From: Lepidodermella squamata | Taxonomy: Eukaryota > Gastrotricha | NCBI GenBank assembly: GCA_047495785.1 | Contig: JBLDXI010000018.1 | Coordinates: 124,001-188,000 of the forward strand | Direction of reading: 5' to 3' | DNA: 64,000 bases | Shown here: piece by piece, positions 33,561 through 45,244 of the stretch | Position numbering within the stretch: the first letter of the stretch is position 1 | Layout: each line of letters opens with the position of its first letter | The notes under the pieces: model-generated | Told to the model about the DNA's origin: nothing | The model's database searches: none | What the model saw: the letters and a program-made list of their open reading frames with translations, nothing else | Position numbers and translations under genes: made by a program

Positions 33561-34440
33561 CCATATTGCTAATATGATAATTAATTTTATTATTAATAAA
33601 CTGCCATTTGAAAATATAATTTGTTTAATTATTATTCACAACATAACTTGAGCATTACTGTATTGGTCGCTTTCTGGCAGAGCGAATATGAAGAAATTGC
33701 GCAGCTGGCCTGACAGCTATTCTTAGCATTCGATAATGCCGCATTCAAAATGCTGGCGAAGCAAGGTTTGACCTCATTTATTGTCAGAACACATTTATTC
33801 TCGTAAAACGCTTCTTTCAATTTCCTCGTGATGAAGAGATGGATTCACAAATGTGCGACAGGTACAACATTGTCGCTCTGATTTCTGGATCGAGCCTCAA
33901 GTCATCACTACCCCTTATGTGAATGAATGAATGAGCTATATATTTTTGAAAATAAATTGTTCAACAAGTAAAATCTTGAATGAGCTTCCTAAAACTTGCT
34001 TCCCTGAAAGTGTTGGCATCGAACACTTCAAAACCAATTTGAAGGATGTAGGCTGCATCTCACCATCGTGATAAAAACTGCCAAAGTTCTTTCGTAATTA
34101 AAAAAAATCAGATACACCGACCGTGGGCCGTGCCTGGTGTCTGGTTTGAGTTTGGTTCGAAGCATCTTGGAAGTGTCTGAAGGTGGAAGCATAAACACGA
34201 GAAATGGCCGGACCGCTGACTTCTCATCTTCACTGTATCTACAGTTGACATTACGTTAGTAAAATTTAGCTTCGCGCAAGAAGGGCGACTTCACTAAAAA
34301 TAGCTGAAAATAGCGCGTTCTACGGGCAAGTGACGTCAACTAAACAGCCCTTAAGTGTATCTGATGTGAACTGAACTGAATTCTGGAGTCGACATTGCCT
34401 ATGGGTCATTGTTCAATATGTTAACATTACATAAAATTCG
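33561..34440. other. Intergenic between CC-repeat genes C and D, no gene seen
   Basis: No supported gene. A minus-strand AATAAA at about 34460 marks the likely 3' end of gene D. Confidence 0.4.
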
Positions 34441-34668
34441 ACTATGTTTTTTTTATCGCTTTATTCATTATCACTATTATCGCGATTATCACTAAACTTA
34501 CTCTCAATCAGATCCCTCACCCCTCACAAGCAATAATTATACGGTATGTAACCTTATTGAATACGTTAATGATTATTATACGGCACAGTCTTCACATAAT
34601 TTTCTCTAACAATCTCTCGACTAATCTGTTAGCCGCTCCTGCTCTCCAATTCCCGCCACACATGGGTA

Positions 34669-37320
34669 TTACTCGACCCTAGCGCACGTGAAGTCGTAGC
34701 GGTGGGTGTTACTGGCTCCACGCTTCAGTTGGAACTGTTGCAGCAACTTTCCATCGGGGCAGGTTGGGCGCAGGTTGGCTAGAGGATACGTTCTTGCCTG
34801 GGGATCATCGACGACTTCATTGGTTGCATGTTGCGAGGTGGTGAATTTACCCGAGAGCTAAAAAGAAATTTCTCTAAAAGTCTAGCAGTTTGATGTATAA
34901 AATTCGCACCGAGCAGCAAACGTAGTAGTAGTAGAAAAAACCTTCACGGCTAGTGTATTCGTCCTTTATGATGGTGAATCTTTGCATAACCTCGTTAGCT
35001 CCGCACTTGACGTTTTGCCTGTCAAGGTAACTGGTATTGCCGTAGTTACCAGATTCTCCCAGGTTCGAGACTATGCGGCAGCTCGATTCGAAAGGAGCAG
35101 AACAGCACGTGTAGGTGTACTGGATGGTGGTTTCGTTCGGCCTGGTTAGGCCGAATGAAGTGAGGTAATTACCGTCCTTGCAATCCAAGTAGTGTAGGGA
35201 CAGCTGGTACATATTCCCATTGCGGTCATCGGTTAACGGGCCATATCGAGTGGCATTGGAGCACTTCTCGTACCAAAAAGGAACTACAAGTAAGCAAAGT
35301 TATTAGATTATAAACCGTGGATATGCAACTTACGGCGAGGAGCGATACTAGCGCAGGTGTATTCGAAGCGCATCATGCCCTGAGCTACATCGCGTTGTAG
35401 ATGCCACCTCTGCATTAGCTCACCGTCCCCGCAGGCGACATTGTGACTGTCAAAGCCCTGCGGTTTGCTATTTTCCTTGTCGTAATTGGTTGCTAGAGCT
35501 CTGGTGGTAACAGCAAATAGGCCTTCAACCTTTAAATGAAAAACAAGAGGGAGATGCATGTTGATGCCCGCTCTTGCAGAGGGGTCAGGGGTCCCATTTC
35601 AGCGTAGGCAATAGTATGAGGTTGCCTAACAGTCAAACACCATAACAGTCAAATCCCATACGAGTCTTATATGAGTAAGCTCGCAAAAAAATTCCATCTT
35701 AGGCAATCAGAGTACTCCCAAAACAAAGGAACTTGCATCACGACCGATTCAAACTGAGACCCACGAGCAATTGGGCACATTAGAGCATCATGATCGCGAT
35801 ATACAAACCTGGCAGCAATTGTAGTAGTATTGGATCTTTCCATTTGTATAGACTAGTTTGAAGCCATTCAGAACTTCATTGGCGTTGCACTTGATATCCT
35901 GTCTGTCGAGGTAGAAAGCTTCCCCTTTGCCGACATCCGTGAGGCCATTGACAACTTGTCTGCACTTTCCGACAGACGGGGCCTTGCAGCACTTGTATTG
36001 ATACGTGGTATCGGACATATCTGGACTGTTAATAGTATTAGGAAGGCTTTTTTGCTTCCACCACTTCAGATAGCTACCATCAGGACAATAGATAGCAAAA
36101 CGGAACAGGTCGGATAATTGGCCGTAGGTATAATCGGTGATCGTTTGCACTTCATCCGAGCAGTAGACAGTCTTCGACGTGGTGGCGGGTACGGCGCAGG
36201 TGTATTCGAAGCGTATCATGCCTTGAGCTACATCGCGTTGTATGTGCCACCTCTGCAGCAGCTCACCGTCCGCGCAGGCGACATTGTGGCTTCCTAAAGA
36301 CGTCGTTTTGTTACTTGCCTTGTCATAATTGGTTGCTAGCACCTTTGTGTTCAGATCATATGCACTATCAACCTGAAAAAAACCACATTAGACATTATAG
36401 GCCGACTTTGAAGTCATGTGATCAAGGGCTAAGTCACGCGGTCGCGCGGTCGTTGTGATGGGGCGGTCGTCTAAACGGTGTAAATAATAATATGTGCCAC
36501 CAGGAGTCGAACTAAGGATGTTGGAATAACAAGCCATGTTTTTGATCCACTACGCCACAAATTCATAGCAATCAAGAGTTTCAATCAGTTTATCGATTGA
36601 GTAAAATGTGGTGTAAATATTTTCCTCCAGTGGATCTAAAACATGGCTTGTTGTTCGACTCCTGGTGGCACATCATTTTTCACTCTCGTGTCAGCAATCG
36701 TCCCGGCCTCTTACCCTCAACACAGTGCCAATTTTGTATACATAGTCTATATTATAGGTATTCCCATATATCCCCCTAAACGCCCCGAGATACTCCTGCT
36801 GTAAATAGCATTGATTCAGCAAATTTTCTCAATACCAACCTCGCAGCAAATGTAGTTGTATCTGATCTGATTCCACCACACGGACAGGTGGAAGCCCTTC
36901 AGAACCTCATTGGCGTTGCATTTGATATCTTGTTTCTCCAGCGAGACGACATCGAAGCTATTGCTATCCGTCAGGTCATTGACAACCTGTCTGCACTTTC
37001 CGGTGGGTACTTTGCAGCACTTGAATTCATACTGAGACGACCAACCAGACGAAGATGGAGCGAACTTGGCCCTCCACGACGCCAGGTAGCTGCCGTCGGG
37101 GCAGTACAGATAACGGAGGTTGAAATCGTATAACATGCCATCGGTGTAGAACGCGTCGGTCGTGCGCACTTCAGTGGAGCACTCGACAAGCTTCGCTGGG
37201 CTGACAGTAGTTTCTGAACACACGAATTCAAAATAGGACCATAATGCATTAAGGAGACAACAACTTACGACTACAGGCCAGTCCGAAAGTTGCCGCGAGC
37301 ACAACTAGTCCGAAATTCAT
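34669..37320 (-). CDS. Nine-module secreted CC-repeat protein D (expanded paralog)
   Basis: Exons in transcript order are 37320-37269, 37213-36840, 36372-35809, 35529-35334, 35283-34910 and 34857-34669, giving 582 aa. Signal peptide about residues 1-17. The order of modules is a-b-c-a-b-c-a-b-c, one full unit more than paralogs A-C. The extra a and b modules sit in the third exon, fused without an intron to the first c module, so that exon is 564 bp where paralogs have about 195 bp. The middle a module has a short insert (about SLPNTINSPDMSD). Intron 2 holds an inverted pair of tRNA-like sequences. The frame is open throughout. Function is unknown. Confidence 0.8.
36492..36557 (-). repeat. 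tRNA-derived (SINE-like) sequence, copy 1
   Basis: On the minus strand an A-box-like TGGCGTAGTGGATC (36557-36544) and a B-box-like AGTTCGACTCC (36513-36503) have near tRNA spacing. The acceptor ends do not pair, so a working tRNA is unlikely. A second copy lies in inverse orientation about 70 bp away. Confidence 0.5.
36628..36680 (+). repeat. tRNA-derived (SINE-like) sequence, copy 2
   Basis: Inverse copy of 36492-36557, sharing AACATGGCTTGTT and TTCGACTCCTGGTGGCACAT. About 17 bp are missing in the middle and the A-box is interrupted. Confidence 0.5.
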
Positions 37321-37359
37321 CTTTTCAAATCGACAGTCGAATTAAAAGGAAGAAGAGGA

Positions 37360-37505
37360 TGAATGCATAGATGACACTTCTGCCGGTAGAGCTTGTAGAT
37401 GATGTTTATGCACGGAGTTTTTTTTAACTTGCTTCTACCGAAAAAGAGCGTGGTTGTGGGGGCGGATACGCAGCTATTGTTTGCTGACACCGATAGCTAT
37501 ATTAA
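37360..37505 (-). promoter_or_regulatory. Conserved upstream block of CC-repeat gene D
   Basis: Contains the family core (GCGTGGTTGTGGGGGCGGA, then GCTGACACCGATAGCTA), about 130-190 bp upstream of the start codon. Confidence 0.4.
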
Positions 37506-38091
37506 TATATAGCTAAACTGTTAATGCTTTTTATTATTAATCAACTGCCGTTAGCAAATATTTTAAACAATTTTTAATTATTATTCACAACATAAACATA
37601 ACTTGAGCGATTCTCGCTTGCTCTCTGACAGTGCGATAATGACGAAATTGCACAGCTGGCCTGGCAGTTATTCTTAGCTTCCGATTTTGCCGAGTTCAAA
37701 ACGTTACTGAAGCAAGGTTTGACCTCATTTATATTGTCGAATTACCTTTATTCTCGTTGAGCAGTTTTACAGTTGGGGGAACCCTCGCGGCTAGCCTTAG
37801 TAGACGCAGATAGGAAACCCTCATTACGAGCCCTGCGTACGTCCTATGGGCCACAACTGACTTTTCTGATGGCTTAAAAACTTACCAATCACAGTGAATT
37901 TTTCAAACGCTCGAATCGCTCTTTGCTCAACCTTTTTGGCTTTGGGTGTCGAATTCTCAAATGCAGAATGGAGCCTAGTTCGTGATTAGATATTCCGTGA
38001 TATTAATTTATTAATTGTCATAGCGAAAAATACCCGCTATAGCCGGCGAAATCAGCGGGCAGAAGCTCAAATTTTATTCAGTTTATCCCTG
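37506..38091. other. Intergenic, no gene seen
   Basis: About 590 bp between CC-repeat gene D and the carboxypeptidase 3' end. TTTTATT near 38074 is the probable polyadenylation signal of the latter. Confidence 0.4.
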
Positions 38092-39653
38092 TTAAACCCC
38101 AATGAAAGAGGTAACCATGAATAAAGTATTAATCGGCTGGTCAAAAGGGACCATGTGCCCAGCGTTTCGCATGACGAAGAACGTGAGCTGCCCAGCAGAT
38201 GTTGAGTAACCAAAGGCTTCCCCGGTATTGTCGGTCCAGATTTGTTTAGGAGCATGCCGCCAGTCTTCCTTGTGAGCCCAGTTGAGGGAGCGCAGGAATA
38301 GCTCGCTACCAACTGTTGGCACGATAATGTCGAGGTTGCCGCTGTAATACAAGATTGGAATCTCGGTTTTGTTCAGAAGATACTCGACTTGGCTTTTTGT
38401 GGTATTCATGAAATCTACGATCAAGTGCTGAGCAACAATTTTGGAGCCATCGTTGTATGGCAAGGATCCGACATGAATCTTGCGACGAGTATCATTCAAC
38501 TCAAGATAAGACTCAAAGTAATCCATTTCCGGGGGAGATTTCTGGAAATAAAATTAATAAGTAATAATCGTAGAATATTTTAGTTCATACCTTGCACAGC
38601 ATGAAATTGTAATGATCTGTGCATCCTGTAGCATTCAGCTGATAGATCGGGTAAGGATAAAACACCCCGAGCATTAGAGGGTCGAAGACGTTGTAAGCAG
38701 CAGAGAGTTGTCCTAACTTCACTAAGTCCAGGGCCAGGGATATCTGGCTGTTGAAGTAATCCCGTTGAGCGCTGTCGAACAGCCCAAGACTGTACATGTG
38801 ACCGCCCATGGGAAGGAACATCTATAATAAAGAAAGCGCTCCTGTCATATCTGGAAGTTTGTTTTCAGCCTTAAGTGAGGGTGAATCAAAGCAGTATAGT
38901 ACCGATTTGATTCTAACTTATTTGGCACGAAAAATATTCCTGAAATGACAGACTTACGATTGGATCTGAATAAGCATTCCCAATCAAAACTCCGGAAAGT
39001 TTGGCGACTGGAGACACTCCTCCGTTGGAGTCGTAGAAATCTTCCATCTTTGCAAGCTTCTGAGCAAAAGCAGGGACATATTTGCCGGCATAAGATTCTC
39101 CTGATAAGAAAAACTGCTTGGTCTGCAATTCAGGAAACATCGCGTAGAACTGAACAAAAAAGCTATACAAATCATCAGCAACTCCATCTTCATCGGTTCT
39201 GTAGCCATTGGGATCTGTTACGAATGAAAAACCAGTACCTACAGGACTGTCAATGTAAATCATGTTGTAGAAGTTGGTCCAGGAAGCTGGCCGTCTTGAG
39301 ACTTGATTATTAGCATCAACTTGGAATGGTCCATTTTCAGCGAATAACCCAAACAGGGATGATGACCCTGGTCCACCCTGAAGCCACAAAACTAGTGGGG
39401 CTTCGCCTTCATTGCGATTTGTTGGTGTGAACCAAAAGAACAGGTTTCCTCCAGTTTTGTTATTGATCGTAATAAAACCGGAGTAACTCTCTTGCCCAGG
39501 AATCAAAGGCTCAACTTTGGATTGTAGCCTCGCTTGATCTATCTGCCCTGACTGAATTAAAGGGGTGAGAAACAACGGCTGTCCCGGATCTATGTCAGCA
39601 TGAGAACTTGCTACGAGTGCTAAAACCCAGATAAAAATACTTCCTAGATGCAT
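38092..39653 (-). CDS. CPVL: Serine carboxypeptidase, CPVL-like (peptidase family S10)
   Basis: Exons in transcript order are 39653-38958, 38821-38591 and 38541-38092, giving 458 aa, normal for the family. Signal peptide about residues 1-19. The oxyanion-hole segment WLQGGPGSSS is at 90-99. The catalytic triad is Ser187 (GESYAGKY), Asp380 (SGNLDIIVP) and His438 (NAGHMVP). These enzymes remove C-terminal residues from peptides at acidic pH in lysosomes or the secretory pathway. All catalytic residues are intact, so an active enzyme is expected. The symbol reflects best resemblance to the vitellogenic carboxypeptidase-like group; cathepsin A is the main alternative. Confidence 0.92.
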
Positions 39654-39689
39654 GGTTAAAAAGCCGGAATGTGATGATATGATGGTTGT

Positions 39690-39865
39690 TTTTCAGTGCA
39701 TATCAGGAATGATTAGATAACAGCGTGGAGTGAAATCAGTGACCCGGAACGGGCGCAGTGTGTTCAAACACAAATCATTTTATTCGAAGAAAGAGGTCAA
39801 ATCCAACATCGCCGGCTTCGATTTTATACCAAATGTTGTCCCAGGCCTTTTGCATCATAGGCTAG
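39690..39865 (-). pseudogene. Sulfite oxidase 3'-end remnant
   Basis: It matches the last codons and 3' flank of the intact sulfite oxidase gene near 53600-53800. Shared blocks include TGCATATCAGGAATGA, GTGACCCGGAAC and CATTTTATTCGAAGAA. The coding part is limited to about the last 15 codons and is decayed. Confidence 0.55.
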
Positions 39866-39961
39866 TTGATATTTGATGTATGTCAACTGTAGCCACAACC
39901 TTTCCACCTTCACAGTTAGCTATCATGCTTTTGTGATGGTTCGCAAATTTTAGGAGATATC

Positions 39962-41510
39962 TCATGGCGAATACCATGTATCGTTGCAATTTGGCCGCTC
40001 ACAAAGAGCGCCGTTCATCTCCGGCGCCTCGATACATCCGAGATCGTCCCATTGCCCGGTACTGGGAACAACTCGGCCACACAATATTGGAGATACGTAA
40101 CAGCCTTGATAGTTTGGCTCCCCGGGATACCACTTTGTCCAAGTAACTGGGGTTGCTCGGTTCCAGCCGATCGTATCAAACCATAAATTAGTTTTGTTCA
40201 ATCTCAGGGAAAACCAATAGCCGTTGCAACCATAAGGAATGGTAGCATCTAAATTTCAATGTTAAATGTTCATAAAACAAACTGCCAATTGAATATTAGA
40301 GATATAAGTTACCGAGCTTTGGAATGAGAACGCTCTGATCTGCATCTGACAGGACAACTGCCAGACGTGCGTTTTGTTTAACGCATTGGTCATAAGCCGT
40401 CGTCCAGTTCCACTGTCCATTAAGTACAAAAAATTTATTTGAATAAGTGTTGTAGCAGTTATCCAGATTTGGTGGTTTCTCTTGTTGAAACGGTCTTGTC
40501 GTAGTTGTTGATGTGGATGTGGAGGTTGAAGTGGAAGTGGAAGTGGAAGTGGAAGTTGATGTAGACGTGGTTGTTGGTGTCGTTGTCGTAGTAGTAGTAG
40601 GTGTCGTCGTTGTTGTTGTTGTCGAAGTTGACGTCGTTGTAGCCGTCGTAGATGTCGTCGTTGTCGTTGTCGACGTGGAAGTGGTAGTTGGTGTTGTTGT
40701 TGAAGCTGACATGGAAGTCGATGTAAACGTGGGTGTTTTAGTGGTAGTTGGGGTGGTTGTCGATGTTTTAGTCATGGTTGATGTGGTCATCGGTGTTGCT
40801 GTTGACGTAGGACTAGCCGCAGCTTGTGTGGAAGATGAATCCGGTGCGTAGATTATTGGTGGAATTACAACAGGAACTACAACAGGAGGAGAAGTCGCCT
40901 TTGTCGTGAGTGAATTTGTCGGTGTTGACGATGAGCTTCCTTGACAGCAACTAGTCCTACATTTCGAAAAGCAGTCATACGAGTAAGGCGAGTAACTGCA
41001 GTTTGTTGGACAAATTGAATTAGGCGTTGAAGCAGTTGCAGCACTGGGCGATTTCGTTGTTGAATCAGATTGCGCGCACTCAGCAGCGCACAGGCATAGG
41101 TATGGTGGGCAGGAAACCTGTTTACAAGGCCCATTGAAGTGCCAGATGAGGCATAGAAGCCATAATATGAGTATTGTAGTAGTTATAGCGAGGCTTGCAA
41201 GAGAAAGGGCTAACGATCGCCGATATCGCTTTCTATCAAGTGGTTGCTCCGAAGCATACAGTAAAGCTGGAACTGATAGGAAAGCTCCGACTAAACCGCC
41301 AACAAGAACTGCAGCAACCAAAGTTGCGATGGCAAAGATTTTAGCCATATTCGGAACATCCGATGTTTGATTTTTCGGATCAAGAGGAGTCGGTGAGTAT
41401 GAAAAATCAGAAAATGGCGACTGTGGCGACGGCGCATATCTGGGACTATAAGGAATCACCGTCGATTGTTTCCTCAGAGACGAATAAGTTGGCGCCTGAT
41501 AACTCATCAT
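39962..41510 (-). CDS. Membrane C-type lectin with Thr-rich stalk, copy 1 (EPN type)
   Basis: Exons in transcript order are 41510-40313 and 40248-39962, giving 494 aa. Residues 1-56 are Pro/Ser-rich. Two membrane segments (about 57-86 and 99-123) flank a basic loop (DRKRYRR), so by the positive-inside rule both ends face outside. A Cys-rich region, then a Thr/Ser stalk of more than 120 residues (mucin-like), leads to a C-type lectin domain. The lectin domain has GEPN, the calcium-site motif usually linked to mannose-type sugars, and WDD in place of WND. Four or more cysteines fit the fold. An inverted paralog lies at 48475-50129. A role in sugar or microbe recognition is an inference from the family. 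Confidence 0.85.
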
Positions 41511-42520
41511 CAAGTATTTACATTATAGAATGTTGACCTATCAGCAGAAAAAGCCGACAGAGTGACTTTTAAGATCCCTTGTAATGGTTTCTCCTTTCCA
41601 TAAGTATTTCAATTTTTACCCACTGGACCACACTCAATGACAGTCACCGAAAAATATGCCCCATCAAATCCTTTGAGGAAAGGGGTAGGGGTACGTTTTC
41701 GGCGGACACTTCACGGTTAAATGATGGCTGTAATTGACCTAATTCGCGTTCAATTTTCAAAATGTTGAAGCATTTGTGGACCATTTTGAGAGAATATAAT
41801 AAAAAATGGTCAGATGTAAAGTACGCACAATATTTTTTTTGCCTCGCATTATTTCATTTACTCCATAACCATGAAGAATTTCGTGAAGCGGTTTTCAGCA
41901 TTCGATAGATCTGGTGTGCGGTAACATTTCCTGAAATTCTTGTTAGAATTCTAGCGAACAAATCCAGCAATGAGCAGCTTTGGTCATATCGCATATCGGA
42001 TGGAAAATAGGGAAGATTTCGCAAGACGCATTTTTACCACCAATCGTTTCGCTCGAATCTGATTCTAAAGAGAATTTCAGGAAAGTTAACCGCACACCAG
42101 ATCTATCGAATGCTGAAAACCGGTTCTTCATGGTTATGGATTGAATGAAATAATGCGAGGCAAAAAAAAATACTGTGCGAACTTTACGCGATTGAAGAGA
42201 CAAAAGTATTTCGCCGACATTTTAGGAAAAAAGATGCGATGGCAGACAATTTTTTGCCCTGAAACAAAATCGGAACGCTTCTCCATTGATTAAATAAATA
42301 ATCTGACGTCAATGAACCTGTATGTACCAGTCTATGGCATACATTTTTTATTGCCTCAACGAGACTTTTGGACGCCGCTAAAAATTAGGGCGCTATATAT
42401 TCATTTAAAAGGTCAACTCTATGCTTTTGGCAGTAGCCTTGCGTTTGAATACGCGAATTTGCTATTGAAAGGTAACTCGCGGTAATTCCGCCTATTCCGA
42501 ATCGTCTAATTTATCCTACA
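41511..42520 (-). repeat. Upstream part of the left arm of an inverted segmental duplication
   Basis: It matches about 47730-48474 in inverse orientation, with blocks such as GAAGTGTCCGCCGAAAA, GTCTGCCATCGCATCTTTTT and TTCATTGACxTCAGATTATT. Together with the lectin gene, the arm spans about 39962-42520. No other gene is present. Confidence 0.7.
41815..42195. repeat. Long palindrome (inverted repeat, about 140-bp arms)
   Basis: The arms at about 41815-41957 and 42050-42195 pair almost throughout (for example GCCTCGCATTATTTCATT and ATAACCATGAAGAA), around a spacer of about 95 bp. The structure is that of a foldback element or MITE. It is absent from the other duplication arm near 48060-48180, so it was probably inserted after the duplication, or lost there. 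Confidence 0.7.
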
Positions 42521-42674
42521 CTCAGAACTTGATCGTTTTTTTGCATAGCAGAAATGATTCGATAAAACTATATAGAGTGAAATCATCGACCCGGAACGGC
42601 CCCTGTTAGTTCAAACATAGCATTTTATTCGAAGGAAAAATTGAGTTCCTATAAAGAGGTCAAATTCGGTTTCA

Positions 42675-43470
42675 TATAATTTCCACTTTGATTCGATGCC
42701 AAACGTTGTTGACCAATCCTTTCGCGTTCCAGATAGCTTTGAGTGACTCTGGTTGCGAGTTCTGATGCGGATCTGTAGCCATACAAGTTAGTTCCAGGGC
42801 CGAAACTTGATCCGGAATAGCTATCTCACTAGACCAGTGAACAGTGAACCCAAGTCCATTGCCTGAGATCAGAAACATGAGGCAGATTTTCGAGAATAGA
42901 TGGACTCTACCTGTGTCGAGGAAAAGGTTTTGGCTCGCTGCCAATTTCCGCCTCCATCAATCGAAACCAGCACTTTTTCGATGGAATTCCCGCCGCCACT
43001 GTACGCAAAACCCTTAACCGTCAAGGGCGAGTCCCTTCGAGAAATGTTCGCCCCGTCCAGGGGTTGGACAATAGCTGATTGAACAGGTGATTCGTAGATG
43101 GGGCGGAACTGTAACATGTCGACGTCTCGAAGAGGAAAACGGTGATCTGGTGGAAGGGGGCTTCAATTCATGCGGAACGCCAGCAGCACATCGTCCTTAT
43201 CGCGCAGTAATTTATCCTTAGGAACCGATCCACTGAATGCAACACCACTTGAATCAATGTCCAGACCTTCGAAAGTCAAGTGACGAATTCGCTCGTCTTT
43301 TTCCAAGCCGACCCCGTATCGCTTGAGAACATCGATCAGGCGGACCCCCGTCCACTCGGCCGTGCTAATGGCGCCGACATCCCACGGCATGCCTTGAACA
43401 GGAGCGATTGAGGCCATGACCTGTCTCCGATTTCCGCCGCATTGAATTGTAACAGCGAGCTTGACGATTT
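42675..43470 (-). pseudogene. Partial sulfite oxidase pseudogene
   Basis: It covers the third, part of the fourth and the last exon of the intact gene at 53754-55644, and keeps an intron, so it arose by DNA duplication and not by retrotransposition. After AFRMN the frame jumps to the segment DVDMLQFRPIYESP, deleting the GSRSIKWLGR region. In the last exon a 7-bp duplication (TTCACTG) shifts the frame and creates a stop. The heme domain is absent. Confidence 0.82.
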
Positions 43471-43960
43471 CGAAATTTCTGAACAAATAATAATTATTGA
43501 ACAGTTATGAAAAATTAGTAAAAGGGCGAAATTTGGCGACATTGTCAATCACAACAGTTCGCAGCTCTATTGCTTGATCATGTAGCAGATTTTGGGCTTG
43601 CTTCACCTCGGTCCTCAGTGTAGGGCCCCTGTCAATGTGGGGCCTCCCGGCGAGTGGCAAATTCGGTTGCGGCCGGGTGTGCTGTCGGACCCTTTCGGCT
43701 TTGCCTTCATATTTCCAAGACGAAATGTCTTCCCCTTGTTATTTATGACCACCTGAAATTGCTGTCGTCGGCTTCCCCGTCATCAGTTTATAACATTTTC
43801 TAGGAGCCGCGACCCCGACCCCCTCATCGTTACCCTGATTTTTAGGATCATAATTAAATATTATGTAACGCCTTTTATTGTCGCTTTTCATGACATTTGT
43901 TCACTCGTCACCGTAAATTGTTGAAAGACATTTTTAGGCTGTGGAATTTGTTATTCGACA
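43471..43960. other. Intergenic, no gene seen
   Basis: About 490 bp between the sulfite oxidase pseudogene and the LINE fragment 3' end; nothing is supported. Confidence 0.4.
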
Positions 43961-43965
43961 AAGCG

Positions 43966-44820
43966 AAACGAAACGAAAAGCTTTTTATTTTGTCCTTTTT
44001 TCCAGATAAAACGAACGAAAATGTACAATTTGGAAGGTAAGAAAAAAAGGCGCAGGCACATCACGAAAAGGCGCTTGTCCGGGACAGTGCGCCACTCATA
44101 ACACCGGACGGGCACATACTGAAATTATCACAAGGAGCGGAATTATCAGACACAGCAGAAGACAGAAGGCTAGTGATTAGTGGTAGGACAGCAGAGACGG
44201 AAGGTAGAGGACGGGAGAAGAAGAAACAAGGAAATAAGCAGGAAGGATAAGAAGAAAGAGGAGAGAGACTAACATTGTGGGACAGGGAGCGGGCCGGGCG
44301 GCAGGCGAGCGTTGAGAAGGAAGACAGGCGACTTCACAGGCGGCGACGCGGAAAGCCGAACATTCTCGATGTCTTCGCGAAGCGGCAGCACAAAGCGTAC
44401 GACGTTGTCGGCATAGCGGCACTGGACGGCTTGTAAGTGCGAGGACAGACTGGGCAGGCGACAGCGCTGCTCCAGCGCACTAACACGAACACGATCATCG
44501 AGACGGACATGGAGAATGGCGCGCAGACAGTTATTCTGAAGCACGTCTAGGCGGCGGAGCTGCGTCTTCGCAGCAGACGCAAAGGAAACGAAGCCGAAGG
44601 TGGCGATGGAACGGACGAGCGCCAGGTAGGCGGTGCGGCGCCACCGAAAAGACAGCCCTGGCCGGCTAACAACCGAGCGGAACCACGACAGATTCTTCCC
44701 ACAGCGATGGAGCACATGGTCGACATGGGGCTTCCAGGTCAACTTCTCATCGAACAGAATGCCCAGAATTCGAAGTACAGAGACTTGCGGGATGACAGTG
44801 CCTCCAAGCACGAGCCTCAC
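43966..44820 (-). mobile_element. Jockey-like non-LTR retrotransposon, 5'-truncated fragment
   Basis: The minus-strand frame 44820-44269 encodes the C-terminal region of a reverse transcriptase, with ILGILFDEKLTWKPHVDHVL and LDVLQNNCLRAILHV, a pattern typical of jockey-related elements. The 3' UTR continues to about 43966 and ends in a TTTCG-type tail. A second 3' fragment of the same family, on the plus strand, lies at 50405-50815. Confidence 0.8.
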
Positions 44821-45244
44821 ACCTCACAAAGCAAATCAAAATTCGGCTTTATGACTAGATGTCAATGCCCAGCACATCAACTCGCCCAAATGTTTGTCGA
44901 TCAAGCTGCATCGCTTTTTCGTTCTTGATCAGACTGGAAACGCTGAAGTGTAAACCAGGTTATCGAGTTTGATCCATAGGTGATCATTTTATTTAGAAGC
45001 ACAGGTCTCGTGCAAAATAATCGCAAAAAGCAACACACCAGCATACTTACATACGAGTAAACAGCGATTTTCTGCAAATTTAAGGCTACCCATATGTATT
45101 AATATTGCCCTAGGGGAGGCCTGTTATGAGATGATCACATAACAAGCCGAGGCGCAGTTATGTTATCATCGAGAAACAGGGCGGACCGTGGGAACTTTTT
45201 TACACATTACTCGAAGGGGACAGCTATCACCGCTATGGGATGTC
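44821..45244. other. Intergenic, no gene seen
   Basis: About 420 bp with no supported feature. Confidence 0.4.

Noticed and set aside
36492-36557. Functional tRNA gene
   Set aside because: A-box and B-box words are present but the acceptor ends cannot pair, so it is better seen as a tRNA-derived repeat.
40513-40851. Val-rich open frame on the + strand over the lectin stalk
   Set aside because: It is the antisense reading of the Thr-rich repeat of lectin copy 1; the same happens at 49134-49577 opposite copy 2.
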